A DNA stretch of 64,000 nucleotides, taken from contig NZ_UAQZ01000018.1 of assembly GCF_900446215.1 (NCBI RefSeq), positions 124,001 through 188,000 of the forward strand, given 5' to 3'. Positions 25,038 to 33,981 of this stretch are shown here, piece after piece. The first letter of the stretch is position 1. Every line of letters begins with the position of its first letter. The position numbers were made by a program, and so were the translations under genes. The notes under the pieces are model-generated. The model saw only the letters and a program-made list of their open reading frames with translations. It was not told where the DNA came from and searched no databases. The stretch is from Burkholderia cenocepacia (GTDB lineage: Bacteria; Pseudomonadota; Gammaproteobacteria; Burkholderiales; Burkholderiaceae).

Positions 25038-25676
25038 ATGTTGATCCAGAAATTTCATCCGGGTCTCCGGCTCGGCCGACAGCCCGTCGTCGCAGCATCG
25101 GGCAATCCGATTTTCAGTCGTCAAGGACATTGGGACGGCGGCAGTACGTTGCACGGTGTGGCGATGGGGCTCGCGTTACTCGGCAAGCTCGCCGATCCGA
25201 TCTATCTCCCGTATCACGTATCCGGCCCGGAACAAGTCGTGTGGGACGACGCATGGCCACATTACCTGAGCGGAATGACGATGGATGAGCTCGCCAACTT
25301 CGTCACCGACCTAAGTCTTGGCGTTCGTGCAGCAAAATCTGCCGCCTCCGGTATCGATTTCCTTCGCTTCATCTACGACGAATTGCTTGCGGGCTGGCCA
25401 GTCATCATCGGCTGGCATCAGCGCCATGTCGTCAAATGGCGAGCCGCTCTTGTCGTCGGTATCGAAGGTCATCAGAGTGACGGCGCGTTTGAGCCGCACG
25501 CCATATTGCTGATCGATCCGGCAGGCAACGAGCCAGGGCTCGCCGGATTCAATGCACGTCTCGACAGGCACGGCAGCGATCTATTCCGCTACCGCACGCC
25601 TGCTGCTGCACGCGCCGTGAAATTGATGGGCGGTGTGGCGATCCGCGACGTGATCGGCACGACTGCTGACACGTGA
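25038..25676 (+). CDS. C39-like papain-fold protein lacking the catalytic cysteine
   Basis: The 212-residue protein starts one base after the previous stop. The block FSRQGHWDGGSTLHGVAMGL corresponds to the C39-like opening (QGG.DG.CG....), but the position of the nucleophile cysteine is a serine or threonine. The histidine region GWPVIIGWHQRHVVKWRAAL and VGIEGHQSDGAFEPHAILLI resembles the G.PVI...HW..VVG half of the site. It is therefore likely a catalytically dead, or serine-based, relative of bacteriocin-processing-type peptidases. It is the last gene of the ICE-like block. Confidence 0.55.
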   Translation: MLIQKFHPGLRLGRQPVVAASGNPIFSRQGHWDGGSTLHGVAMGLALLGKLADPIYLPYHVSGPEQVVWDDAWPHYLSGMTMDELANFVTDLSLGVRAAKSAASGIDFLRFIYDELLAGWPVIIGWHQRHVVKWRAALVVGIEGHQSDGAFEPHAILLIDPAGNEPGLAGFNARLDRHGSDLFRYRTPAAARAVKLMGGVAIRDVIGTTADT

Positions 25677-25685
25677 TCTTCGGCA

Positions 25686-25705
25686 GCGCCGCGTTCTCGC
25701 GGCGC
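25686..25705 (+). terminator. Strong GC hairpin after the C39-like gene
   Basis: GCGCCGCG and CGCGGCGC form an eight-pair stem with a TTCT loop ten bases after the stop codon. There is no T-run, so termination efficiency is uncertain. The following stretch to 25,875 shows no gene. Confidence 0.5.
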
Positions 25706-25875
25706 CTCTCCGCCATCAATCATGCTGAAAAATGCGTGCTAAAAAAACGATAGAGCCGCCTCGAAAACGACCGCAATCAACCCGAAGTTGCCGCTGGAAA
25801 TACCCGAAGGACAAGCTCAGCCGCGATACGCCGCGCCGCGATCAAAATACTGAGGCTTAATTTCACTGCCTGCGC

Positions 25876-26417
25876 TCAGAATCCTCGAAAGTCTCCGACA
25901 GCACTGTGCCACTTTTTTCGAATCGATAGTAAACGCTGGTAAACCGCAGTGAAATCCGCGACAACACCATCGTCATTGCCATGAGCAAGCCTATTCCGGA
26001 TTACAAATTGCCCTTGAAGATCGTTTAAATAATCCTTGAACCAAGCTTGCCCCTGCGCCGTCCGCCATCGATTCAGGATGGTGCTCAGCTTTGCAAACGT
26101 ACCCACTTGATTTTCCGCAAAGGCTTTGAACTGGGCTTGATACAACTGCCCATTGCTCCCCTTTCCGCGCAATGGGCGTCGGCACGGATACCGCCCTCGC
26201 ACGTCGCGTAGAGCGCCAGTAACGCGAAGCGATCGCTCCGGTCTCTCATGCTTCGAAATTCGTCAACAACCTCTTGCGACGTATAGCCAAAAAATCGATC
26301 CCCTGGCTTTCCAGCCTGGAATCGATTTTTCAAAACCTGCCTCTCCATTAATTGAAAACCGTCGGCGACCGTCCGATACCAGTCCGCCGTATTTTCGATC
26401 TCTTTACGGGCCGCCAT
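25876..26417 (-). pseudogene. HEPN-domain protein gene with a frameshift
   Basis: Two leftward frames join to make one protein. MAARKEIENTADWYRTVADG ... LALYATCEGGIRADAH is read from 26417. After a shift near 26,170-26,180, GKGSNGQLYQAQFKAFAENQ ... FVIRNRLAHGNDDGVVADFT continues to 25876. The segment RNRLAH is the R-x4-6-H HEPN ribonuclease motif, in the typical position about 35 residues from the C-terminus. HEPN proteins are nucleases in toxin-antitoxin and phage-defence systems. The gene lies immediately after another frameshifted gene read in the same direction. Either the pair is decaying or the sequence has indel errors here. Confidence 0.6.
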
Positions 26418-26418
26418 G

Positions 26419-26899
26419 TTATTTTAATACCGTGTCGAACAGATATTCGATTTTTTTCCTTGGAGAAACCTTCGAAATGAAGCGGCCGATTGGGATCGGT
26501 GATGACCCATTGCCATTTTCGAGAAGAAACGGGAATATCTTCGTTATCCTTCTCACTCGCGTCGATCGCAATCAACCGTACTCGGTTTGTCAGACTCGTA
26601 ACGTCCACGCGCCCGAAGCCGCCTATGATAAGCGTTGCGATTGGGTCAAACATGACTGTTGCCGCTCCCAAATGCACGGTCATGCGCTCGACGCTATAGG
26701 AGCCGATGAAATCTTCCCGGATCGTTTTTGGTTCATACGAGACGTCGTCGGAGTCCAAGCCCGCGTCAAGAAGTGCACGGTTGATGAGTGCATACAAACC
26801 GTTCAGTTCGCTCTTCCAACGCTCAAGCCTTGCCGACCAATCGACGCTTTGCTGCTCAACGTCCTTCTTGTGCTTTTGGATTAAGTGGCTGAGTGACAT
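26419..26899 (-). pseudogene. Partner gene of the HEPN protein, homopolymer frameshift near its end
   Basis: From the ATG at 26899 the protein reads MSLSHLIQKHKKDVEQQSVD and continues to HFEGFSKE. There an A7 run (plus-strand T7 at 26451-26457) shifts the frame. If the run were A6, the protein would end KIEYLFDTVLK and stop at 26419-26421, one base before the ATG of the HEPN gene. As written, it reads on to 26348 within the HEPN gene. Residues include IGSYSVERMTVHLGAATVMF and LIIGGFGRVDVTS. I recognise no family. The overlap-style spacing suggests a two-gene cassette. Confidence 0.5.
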
Positions 26900-27210
26900 C
26901 GCGCTTTCCCCGTGGAAGTACTAAACAGTATCAGTAGGCATGTTAGCACCGCAGCATCGCCCGTGTATCGCCACTTGCCCGACACAGTAGCCGTTTCCCA
27001 CGAATGCTAATGGTCGCCGTGTGCTGACTGTCCAACTATTACGTTACTACCTTGACATCTCGCAGCGTCGGCGCAAGATGCCGCCTTCTCAAACGTTCGT
27101 CGCGGACGGCGCTTCCTGAAATGTCGCGGCGGCTCCGCTCTTCGAAGTGGCGACAACGAATGCAGGACATTGCGGCGCCAAAAGTACAGGCCGAGCACTT
27201 CAAGCCATCG
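26900..27210. other. Intergenic region, no recognised gene
   Basis: About 310 bases separate the HEPN cassette from the XRE gene. Short frames show no family features. The part just upstream of 26,899 is AT-rich and would contain the cassette promoter. Confidence 0.4.
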
Positions 27211-27540
27211 TCACCGTAACCGTCTGCGCTTGACCTCGGGCGGCGTCGCGGCGTTCGCGCGGCGCTCGCCCGTCGGCTTCAATGACACTCCTTCCAGCGG
27301 CCCAAACAGTTCCGCCAGCGTCACGTTCAGCGAATAACAGATGTTCGCGAGCGTCTCGATAGACGGATTCGCGATACCGCGCTCGATCGCCGAGATATAG
27401 GTACGGTCGACGAGCGCTTCGAAGGCAAGCGTTTCCTGGGATTTCTCAGCCGCATGCCGACACTCCTTGATCCGTTTGCCCAAGGCAATCGAGATCGGAG
27501 CCGGTCGGCTAACGGACGGGGATGAGCGCTTCACAGTCAT
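27211..27540 (-). CDS. XRE-family helix-turn-helix regulator
   Basis: The protein has 109 residues. The helix-turn-helix is clear: LGKRIKECRHAAEKSQETLA FEALVDRTYISAIERGIANP and SIETLANICYSLNVTLAELF, the standard Cro/C1 arrangement of small chromosomal and ICE-borne XRE proteins. The tail is basic (EVKRRRLR). It diverges from the acyltransferase gene; two inverted copies of GTGTTTACTC lie in the 200-base gap and are candidate operators. Confidence 0.85.
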   Translation of the reverse strand: MTVKRSSPSVSRPAPISIALGKRIKECRHAAEKSQETLAFEALVDRTYISAIERGIANPSIETLANICYSLNVTLAELFGPLEGVSLKPTGERRANAATPPEVKRRRLR

Positions 27541-27601
27541 GGCGTGCAGGATGCCGCGCCGTCGACTGATTCACGACGTAGTATACACATCGCTATCAGT
27601 C

Positions 27602-27706
27602 GTGTTTACTCTACAATTCCCTCGCAATTGATCGCCGGGATGCCGGATCGTCCTCTGTCACTCATGGCCGAGCGCATCATCGCGCCCCATATTGTCGAGT
27701 AAACAC
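27602..27706. promoter_or_regulatory. Inverted pair of GTGTTTACTC sites
   Basis: GTGTTTACTC at 27602-27611 is repeated exactly in inverted orientation (GAGTAAACAC) at 27697-27706; the match extends to 13 of 14 bases. The pair lies between the divergent XRE and acyltransferase genes, so it may be the operator pair for the XRE protein. Confidence 0.5.
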
Positions 27707-27740
27707 TACAAATCGCACACAGCAGCTGACAAGAACAATC

Positions 27741-29750
27741 ATGACCAAAACCCTTTCTGTACCGGCCACGGCGGCAGCCGGCACGCTCGTCTACCGGCCC
27801 GACATTGACGGCCTGCGCGCCTTCGCGGTGCTCGCCGTCGTCGTCTTCCATGCATTTCCGTCCGTGCTACCGGGCGGCTTCGTTGGCGTCGACGTCTTCT
27901 TCGTCATCTCCGGCTACCTGATCACCGGCATCCTGCTCGCCGATCTAGGGACAGACCGATTCTCCTTCGGCCGTTTCTACGCACGGCGGATTCGTCGGAT
28001 CTTCCCGGCACTGGTCGTCGTGCTGCTCGCGACCTACGGGATGGGCTGGTTCAGCCTGTACGGAGACGAGTATCGCGAGCTCGGCAAGCACATCGTTGCT
28101 GGCGCTGGATTTGTCTCGAACTGGGCGTCGTGGACCGAAGCCGGGTATTTCGACCAAGCGGCCGAAGCCAAGCCGCTGCTGCACCTGTGGTCGCTCGGCG
28201 TCGAGGAACAGTTCTACATCGTCTGGCCACTCGTGCTGTGGGCCGCATACCGGCTCCGACTCACCGGATGGGTGTGCGCCATCGTCGGTCTCGCCTCGTT
28301 TGCCACCAACGTCATCCTCATCAGTCACCACGCGTCCGCTGCCTTCTACTGGCCAGTCACGCGTACGTGGGAACTGCTGGCGGGCGCCGCGTTCGCGATA
28401 AGCGCGGGCGCGGGTCGACCGATCACGGGCAACCGCGCGAATGCGTGGTCGGCCGGCGGTGCGATGCTGTGCGTCGCCTCCTTTGCGCTGCTCACCGCGC
28501 GTGACGCTTTTCCGGGCTGGTGGGCGGTGTTACCGGTCGTCGGCACAGTCGCACTCGTCGCGGCTGGTCGAGACGGCTGGATCAACAGGCACGTGCTCGC
28601 GCATCCCGTATCTGTCTGGCTCGGCAAGATCAGTTACGCGCTGTACCTGTGGCACTGGCCGTTGCTGTCATTTGCGTTCATCGTGGCAGGTCGGACGCCC
28701 TCGTCGGTCGTGCGAGGCGCGTTGCTGGTCATTGCCGTCGTACTGGCGTGGTTGACGACCGCCATCATCGAGCGGCCGATCCGTTTTGGGGTGGCGAAGC
28801 GCTGGAAGCTCGTCGCGCCGTGTCTGCTGATGATCGGCATCATCTATCTCGGCGGGATGACGTACGCGCGCGGCGGCCTCGGGTTCCGCAAGGGCTACAG
28901 CCCGGATGCCGATGTGACGACCGCGAAGCTCGGTGCGGGTCACGAGTTCGTCAATCTCACGTGCGGCGTGTCGCCGGACGAGCAACGGCTGTTTCCGTTC
29001 TGCGCGACCGACAAGCGCGTGCGCTCCCATTTCGCCGTATGGGGAGACAGCAAAGCCGACGCGCTGTATTGGGGACTTGTGCGTGAATCGGCTCCCGGCG
29101 AAGGCTGGACGCTGATCGCGCGTCCGAGCTGCGCGCCAATGGCGGGCGTCTGGCGCACGTCGTCGAACGCGGGCGACGATCCGGCGCTGTGTCGCGACGC
29201 CAACATCACGGCGCTGCGCATGCTGCTGGACACGCCCGAGCTCAAGACCGTCGTGCTCGTCATGACCGATCGCGACGTAATCGGACAGACTTTCGCCGAT
29301 CGCGACCAGACCACACCCCGTGAATCCGCCGCGCTCGACGGGCTTGATCAGGCCGTGACGGTGCTCGAGCGGGCTGGCCGGCGCGTCGCGTTGGTGCTCG
29401 ACAATCCACGCCTGCGCGATCCGCGACAGTGCATGGATCGACGCCCACTCGCGTGGCCGTTCGTTCGGCATGCACTCGGTGTCACCGACATGAGCGCAGC
29501 GCAACGCTGCGCGATCGGCTACCGCGAGCACGTTGCCCGCATGGCACCGTTCACGGCGCTCGTTGACGCGCTGAGGCGTCGCCATCCCGCGCTGCTGGTC
29601 TCCGACCCGGCAAATGCCCTGTGCGACAGCAGCCGCGACGTGTGTCCAATGACAAAGGACCGCCACTACCTCTACAGCTACGGCGATCACCTGTCCGACT
29701 ACGGAAACGGACTCGTCGCCCGGCAGTTCCTGCCCCTGCTGCGTCAGTGA
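27741..29750 (+). CDS. OafA/YrhL-type acyltransferase with C-terminal SGNH domain
   Basis: The protein has 669 residues. The N-terminal half is an acyltransferase-3 membrane domain (YRPDIDGLRAFAVLAVVVFH, GGFVGVDVFFVISGYLITGI, RFYARRIRRIFPALVVVLLA, LLHLWSLGVEEQFYIVWPLV, SYALYLWHWPLLSF). The C-terminal part is periplasmic and SGNH-hydrolase-like (FAVWGDSKADALYWGLV near residue 435 and YLYSYGDHLSDYGNGLVARQ at the end). Such proteins O-acetylate lipopolysaccharide O-antigen or peptidoglycan-linked sugars. The presence in an accessory block suggests serotype or phage-receptor change. A double hairpin follows the stop. Confidence 0.9.
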   Translation: MTKTLSVPATAAAGTLVYRPDIDGLRAFAVLAVVVFHAFPSVLPGGFVGVDVFFVISGYLITGILLADLGTDRFSFGRFYARRIRRIFPALVVVLLATYGMGWFSLYGDEYRELGKHIVAGAGFVSNWASWTEAGYFDQAAEAKPLLHLWSLGVEEQFYIVWPLVLWAAYRLRLTGWVCAIVGLASFATNVILISHHASAAFYWPVTRTWELLAGAAFAISAGAGRPITGNRANAWSAGGAMLCVASFALLTARDAFPGWWAVLPVVGTVALVAAGRDGWINRHVLAHPVSVWLGKISYALYLWHWPLLSFAFIVAGRTPSSVVRGALLVIAVVLAWLTTAIIERPIRFGVAKRWKLVAPCLLMIGIIYLGGMTYARGGLGFRKGYSPDADVTTAKLGAGHEFVNLTCGVSPDEQRLFPFCATDKRVRSHFAVWGDSKADALYWGLVRESAPGEGWTLIARPSCAPMAGVWRTSSNAGDDPALCRDANITALRMLLDTPELKTVVLVMTDRDVIGQTFADRDQTTPRESAALDGLDQAVTVLERAGRRVALVLDNPRLRDPRQCMDRRPLAWPFVRHALGVTDMSAAQRCAIGYREHVARMAPFTALVDALRRRHPALLVSDPANALCDSSRDVCPMTKDRHYLYSYGDHLSDYGNGLVARQFLPLLRQ

Positions 29751-29789
29751 GTGCGCATGCAGTTTCACGCTCGTCCAGTTCGTTGCCTG

Positions 29790-29859
29790 GGTTCTGGCAC
29801 ACATCAGCCTCGGATTGCCAGAACCATTTCGTCGGCCGGTTCGCCGGTCGGCGCTTTTT
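29790..29859 (+). terminator. Double hairpin, first copy (terminator-type)
   Basis: Hairpin 1 pairs GGTTCTGGCA (29790-29799) with TGCCAGAACC (29816-29825) around a 16-base loop that ends CCTCGGAT. Hairpin 2 (29833-29850) has a UUCG-type loop and is followed by TTTTT. The same architecture recurs at 31726-31792 with compensating base changes. A further inverted repeat (GGCCGG/CCGGCC, 29868-29885) lies just downstream. Confidence 0.7.
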
Positions 29860-29941
29860 ATTCGGTGGGCCGGCTACGGCCGGCCTCTTTCTGCTCTTCA
29901 CTTCCGGCCCGCAACGGGTCCTTTTAAGCAAGGTGCCAACA

Positions 29942-31696
29942 ATGAAAGTCAAAAACCATACGGGGTTCGCCAAGCACATTCTCGGCGTATCAATCGCGGC
30001 ATCGCTCGCTGCGTGCGGCGGTGGTGGTGATTCCGGTCAGCCGTCAGCAGGCGGCACCACGCCAACGACGCCCGCGCCCACCATCACGGGCAAAGCCATC
30101 GACGGCTATCTGGCAGGCGCAACCGTCTGCCTCGATCTGAACAACAATGGGGTCTGCGATGCCGGGGAGCCGAGCGCCATCACCGACGCAACCGGCCAAT
30201 TCTCGATTTCATACAGCGGCGATGCTACGGGTAAAACGCTGCTGGTCCAGGTTACGTCGGCAACCAAGGATCTTTCCCGTCCGGCTGGCTTCCAGTTCCC
30301 GGCCTCGTTCACTCTATCGCAGATCGTGCAGCCCGCCTCGTCCCAGGTCGTCAGCCCGCTCACAACGCTTGTCTCCGCTCAAATGCAGACCGGTTTGGGT
30401 CGTACGCAGGCGATCGCCGCCGTGCAGCAGTTGGTCGGCAGTCAGGTCGATCCCAACGCCGACTACTTGGTAAATCACGACACGGCGACGCAAACACTCG
30501 CGGCACAAGTCGTCGACACGCTCGGCACGTTTGCGGCGAATGGCACGGTCGATGCCGCGACGCTTCGTAACGTGCTCAACGCGATGGTGGCCAAGGGCAG
30601 CGTGACGGCGATCACGCAGGACGATCTCGCTGCTCAGGCGGACAAACCGGTTTATCAGGTCGCGGATGCATCACAGGTGCTTTCCATGCCGACCTACAGT
30701 TTCGTGGACTACCTAGTCTCGTTCTTCGGCGGATACAACCAAACGCCAGGCTCAACCAATCAAGCTTTGGTCCGCGATGTCCGCCAGATCGTCAATGGCG
30801 CACTGCAAGTCGATCAACAGGAAAATCTGCCGGCCGGAAGTGACTCGTGGACCACGGTTGGGCTCGGAGCCTACAACGGCGGAAAATACGACGGGCTGGC
30901 TGGCGAGTACGTGCTAAAGGCAGATGGGACATGGTCGGATCTCGTTTCGGAGACTCAGCGACTTGTCCCGCAGCCGCTTTCCCGTATCGGCACGACGCTC
31001 TTCGGCACCGACCCAGCATCGGGTATCGGGTTCACGTACGAGGCACGTTCGGTTGATCTGTCTGGCAAACCGCTGTCGCTCGCCGCGCCTGCCGTGCCGG
31101 GCCTTTACGACTTCTCCCATGCGTCGCAGTTGACAGGCACCACATTTCCGCGCGGCACCCGCGCCTACCTCGGCATCCAGGCCTATTCGGCCGACCGCAT
31201 CGTACTGCCGGTGTCTGTGCCATATTGCGATAACGCCGTAGTACAGAGCGGTGTGGTCTGCGGTGGAGTTCCCGCCTACATGGACGGCAGTACGATCGTT
31301 ATGACCGCCGGCAACTCGAACACGGCCTACACTTCGATTCAGCAAGCAATCGGCGCGGAGCTGGCCGCGCTGAATGTCGGGTTGGGCTCCATTCAGTTGT
31401 CTGCCGATCATCATGCAACGGTCGACGACCAACCGGGCACCTGGTCGGTCTACGCCAACAATCCGAACGTGCTGGTGTTCGACTTCGCGCCGACCGACCT
31501 CTCGGCACTGGCGGCTAACAACGGCCGGATGCAACCGCTCGTCCAGGGCGCGAAGTTGATCCTTGCGCTGCGCGCCGGCCGCTTGCAGGTGGGCTGGCTG
31601 TACCCGTCGACATACACCGAGACATCGCTTCAATTCGCGAGCGGTCTGCCCGCTTCGCTCATGACGGCGCTCAACGCGGTGATCACCGCTCGATAA
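29942..31696 (+). CDS. Large surface lipoprotein with repeated Ig-like entry domain
   Basis: The protein has 584 residues. The ATG at 29942 gives a lipoprotein signal with lipobox LAACGGGG. A short Thr/Pro linker is followed by the domain ITGKAIDGYLAGATVCLDLN NNGVCDAGEPS, a calcium-type D.N.NG.CD.GEP loop seen in secreted carboxypeptidase-regulatory-like domains. The remaining 450 residues are unassigned, with two cysteines in PYCDNAVVQSGVVCGGVPAY. It lies downstream of the acyltransferase and is followed by a second double hairpin. The function is unknown; adhesion or surface exposure is inferred. Confidence 0.7.
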   Translation: MKVKNHTGFAKHILGVSIAASLAACGGGGDSGQPSAGGTTPTTPAPTITGKAIDGYLAGATVCLDLNNNGVCDAGEPSAITDATGQFSISYSGDATGKTLLVQVTSATKDLSRPAGFQFPASFTLSQIVQPASSQVVSPLTTLVSAQMQTGLGRTQAIAAVQQLVGSQVDPNADYLVNHDTATQTLAAQVVDTLGTFAANGTVDAATLRNVLNAMVAKGSVTAITQDDLAAQADKPVYQVADASQVLSMPTYSFVDYLVSFFGGYNQTPGSTNQALVRDVRQIVNGALQVDQQENLPAGSDSWTTVGLGAYNGGKYDGLAGEYVLKADGTWSDLVSETQRLVPQPLSRIGTTLFGTDPASGIGFTYEARSVDLSGKPLSLAAPAVPGLYDFSHASQLTGTTFPRGTRAYLGIQAYSADRIVLPVSVPYCDNAVVQSGVVCGGVPAYMDGSTIVMTAGNSNTAYTSIQQAIGAELAALNVGLGSIQLSADHHATVDDQPGTWSVYANNPNVLVFDFAPTDLSALAANNGRMQPLVQGAKLILALRAGRLQVGWLYPSTYTETSLQFASGLPASLMTALNAVITAR

Positions 31697-31725
31697 CTGC
31701 TCTCAGCACCTCACCACTTTGGCTT

Positions 31726-31792
31726 GGGTTCCGGCATCTTCCCCTCGGATCGCCGGAACCCTCGTTTGCCGACCAGTTCGGTCGGCTTTTTT
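31726..31792 (+). terminator. Double hairpin, second copy (terminator-type)
   Basis: GGGTTCCGGC (31726-31735) pairs with GCCGGAACCC (31752-31761) around a 16-base loop ending CCTCGGATC. A terminator stem GCCGACC/GGTCGGC (31768-31786) and TTTTTT follow. The first copy at 29790-29859 has the same loop length and compensatory stem changes. Confidence 0.75.
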
Positions 31793-31813
31793 ACATCTGC
31801 GATTAACTGATAT

Positions 31814-32019
31814 ATGACGAACAAACAGAAACTCATCAGCGCTTATCTTGCGATCGGCATCCTCTTCGCCCTGTATGGCTGGCAGTTCGGTGAGACCGGC
31901 TACCGGGGTTTTGCGTACAACCTCGGCCGGGGGCTGTTCTGGCCCACGATTCTGTTTCCCTTCCTTGGCAGCGTGCTCGGCGTCATCGTCCTGGTGATGA
32001 TCATTGCCGTGATCAACCG
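31814..32019 (+). pseudogene. Small membrane protein gene cut at an ICE junction
   Basis: The frame starts MTNKQKLISAYLAIGILFAL and has two hydrophobic stretches (the second PTILFPFLGSVLGVIVLVMI..). After AVIN (about 32,018) it turns into out-of-frame conjugation-gene sequence, ending at a random stop at 32,119. The native protein probably ended soon after this point. The gene belongs with the lipoprotein gene upstream. Confidence 0.6.
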
Positions 32020-33969
32020 CGCTCGGATGTCGCCCGCGGCCTGTGGTTCTTCGACGGCATGCCGCACCGGGCCATCGTCATGGACCGCCTGCGCTCGCCG
32101 CCCGCGACCGGACACGTGACCGGCGAGACGCGCAAGGGCGGCGATGCGATGAACGCGCTGTTCGACCAGATGCCTGAGGACACGGTGATGTGCCTGACTC
32201 TGGTCGCCACGCCGCAGGATGTGCTGGAGGCGCACCTCAACCACCTGGCCCGCAAGGCGGTTGGCGAGACGCTCGCCAGCGAACAAACACGCCAGGACGT
32301 GCAGCAGGCCCGCGGCCTCATCGGCAGCGCGCACAAGCTGTACCGGGGCACGCTGGCGTTCTACCTGCGCGGCCGCGACATGGCGCAGCTCGACGCCCGC
32401 AGCCTGCAACTGGTCAATGTCATGCTCAATGCGGGCCTGCAGCCGGTGCGCGAAGAGGACGAGGTGGCCCCGCTCAACACCTACCTGCGCTGGCTGCCCT
32501 GTCTGTTCGACCCGGCGGCGGACAAGCGGCAGTGGTACACGCAACTGATGTTCGCGCAGCACGCGGCCAATCTGGCGCCGGTGTGGGGGCGCAGCCAGGG
32601 CACCGGCCATCCAGGCATCACCTTCTTCAACCGGGGCGGCGGCACGATCACCTTCGATCCGCTGAACCGGCTCGACCGGCAGATGAACGCCCACCTGTTC
32701 CTCTTCGGCCCCACCGGCTCCGGCAAGAGCGCCACGCTGAACAACATCCTCAACCAGGTCACGGCGATCTACCGGCCCAGGTTGTTCATCGTCGAGGCCG
32801 GCAACAGCTTTGGCCTGTTCGGTGACTTCGCCGCTCGGCTGGGCCTGAGCGTGCATCGCGTGAAGCTGGCACCCGGCGCGGGCGTGAGCCTGGCGCCATT
32901 CGCCGATGCCTGGCGACTGGTCGATACACCGGGCCAGGTGCAGACGCTGGATGCCGACGCTCTGGACGAGGACGGCGACACCCATCCGGCCGACGACGGG
33001 GATGACCAGCGCGACGTGCTCGGCGAACTCGAAATCACCGCCCGGCTGATGATCACCGGCGGCGAGGACAAGGAGGAAGCGCGCATGACGCGCGCCGACC
33101 GCAGCCTGATTCGCCAGTGCATCCTGGGCGCCGCCCAGCGCTGCGTGGCACAGGCGCGCACGGTGCTGACCCGCGACGTGCGCGACGCGCTGCGCGAACG
33201 CGCTCGCGACGCCAACCTGCCGGATGCCCGGCGCGCGCGGCTGCTGGAGATGGCCGATGCGATGGACATGCTCTGCCAGGGCGCAGACGGCGAGATGTTC
33301 GACCGTCCGGGCACGCCCTGGCCCGAGGCGGACATCACCATCGTGGATCTGGCCACCTTCGCGCGCGAGGGCTACAACGCGCAGCTCTCCATTGCCTACA
33401 TCTCGCTGATCAACACGGTGAACAATATCGCCGAGCGCGACCAGTTCCTGGGCCGGCCGATCATCAACGTCACCGACGAAGGCCACATCATCACCAGGAA
33501 CCCTCTGCTCGCGCCCTACGTGGTCAAGATCACCAAGATGTGGCGCAAGCTCGGTGCGTGGTACTGGCTGGCGACGCAGAACATCGACGACCTGCCCAAG
33601 GCCGCCGAGCCCATGCTCAACATGATCGAGTGGTGGATCTGCCTGTCGATGCCGCCCGACGAGGTGGAGAAGATCGCCCGGTTCCGCGAACTTTCGCCCG
33701 CGCAGAAGGCGCTGATGCTTTCCGCGCGCAAGGAGGCGGGCAAGTTCAGCGAGGGCGTCATCCTGTCCAAGTCGATGGAAGTGCTGTTCCGCGCCGTGCC
33801 GCCCAGCCTCTATCTGGCCCTTGCGCAGACCGAACCGGAAGAAAAAGCCGAGCGCTACCAGCTCATGCGCCAGTACGGCATCGGCGAACTGGATGCCGCC
33901 TTCAAGGTGGCCGAAAAGATCGACCAGGCGCGTGGCATCGCATCACCGCCGCTGTCCCTGCCGAAATGA
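32020..33969 (+). pseudogene. ICE conjugative transfer ATPase (VirB4/TraC-like, TIGR03744), 5'-truncated
   Basis: The homologous frame begins RSDVARGLWFFDGMPHRAIV directly after the junction. It contains Walker A (FGPTGSGKSATLNNILNQ), Walker B (PIINVTDEGHIITRNP) and the C-terminal NIDDLPKAAEPMLNMIEWWI region. About 650 residues remain; PFL_4706-family ATPases are usually above 900, so some 290 N-terminal residues are missing. The ATPase energises T4SS-like pilus assembly and DNA transfer. The first in-frame ATG (32059) has no obvious ribosome-binding site, so it is probably not expressed or not functional. Confidence 0.88.
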
Positions 33970-33981
33970 CCGGAGCGCGTC

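Noticed and set aside
31900..33486. Leftward 528-codon frame
   Set aside because: It is the mirror of the TraC-like ATPase, which has perfect Walker motifs on the other strand.
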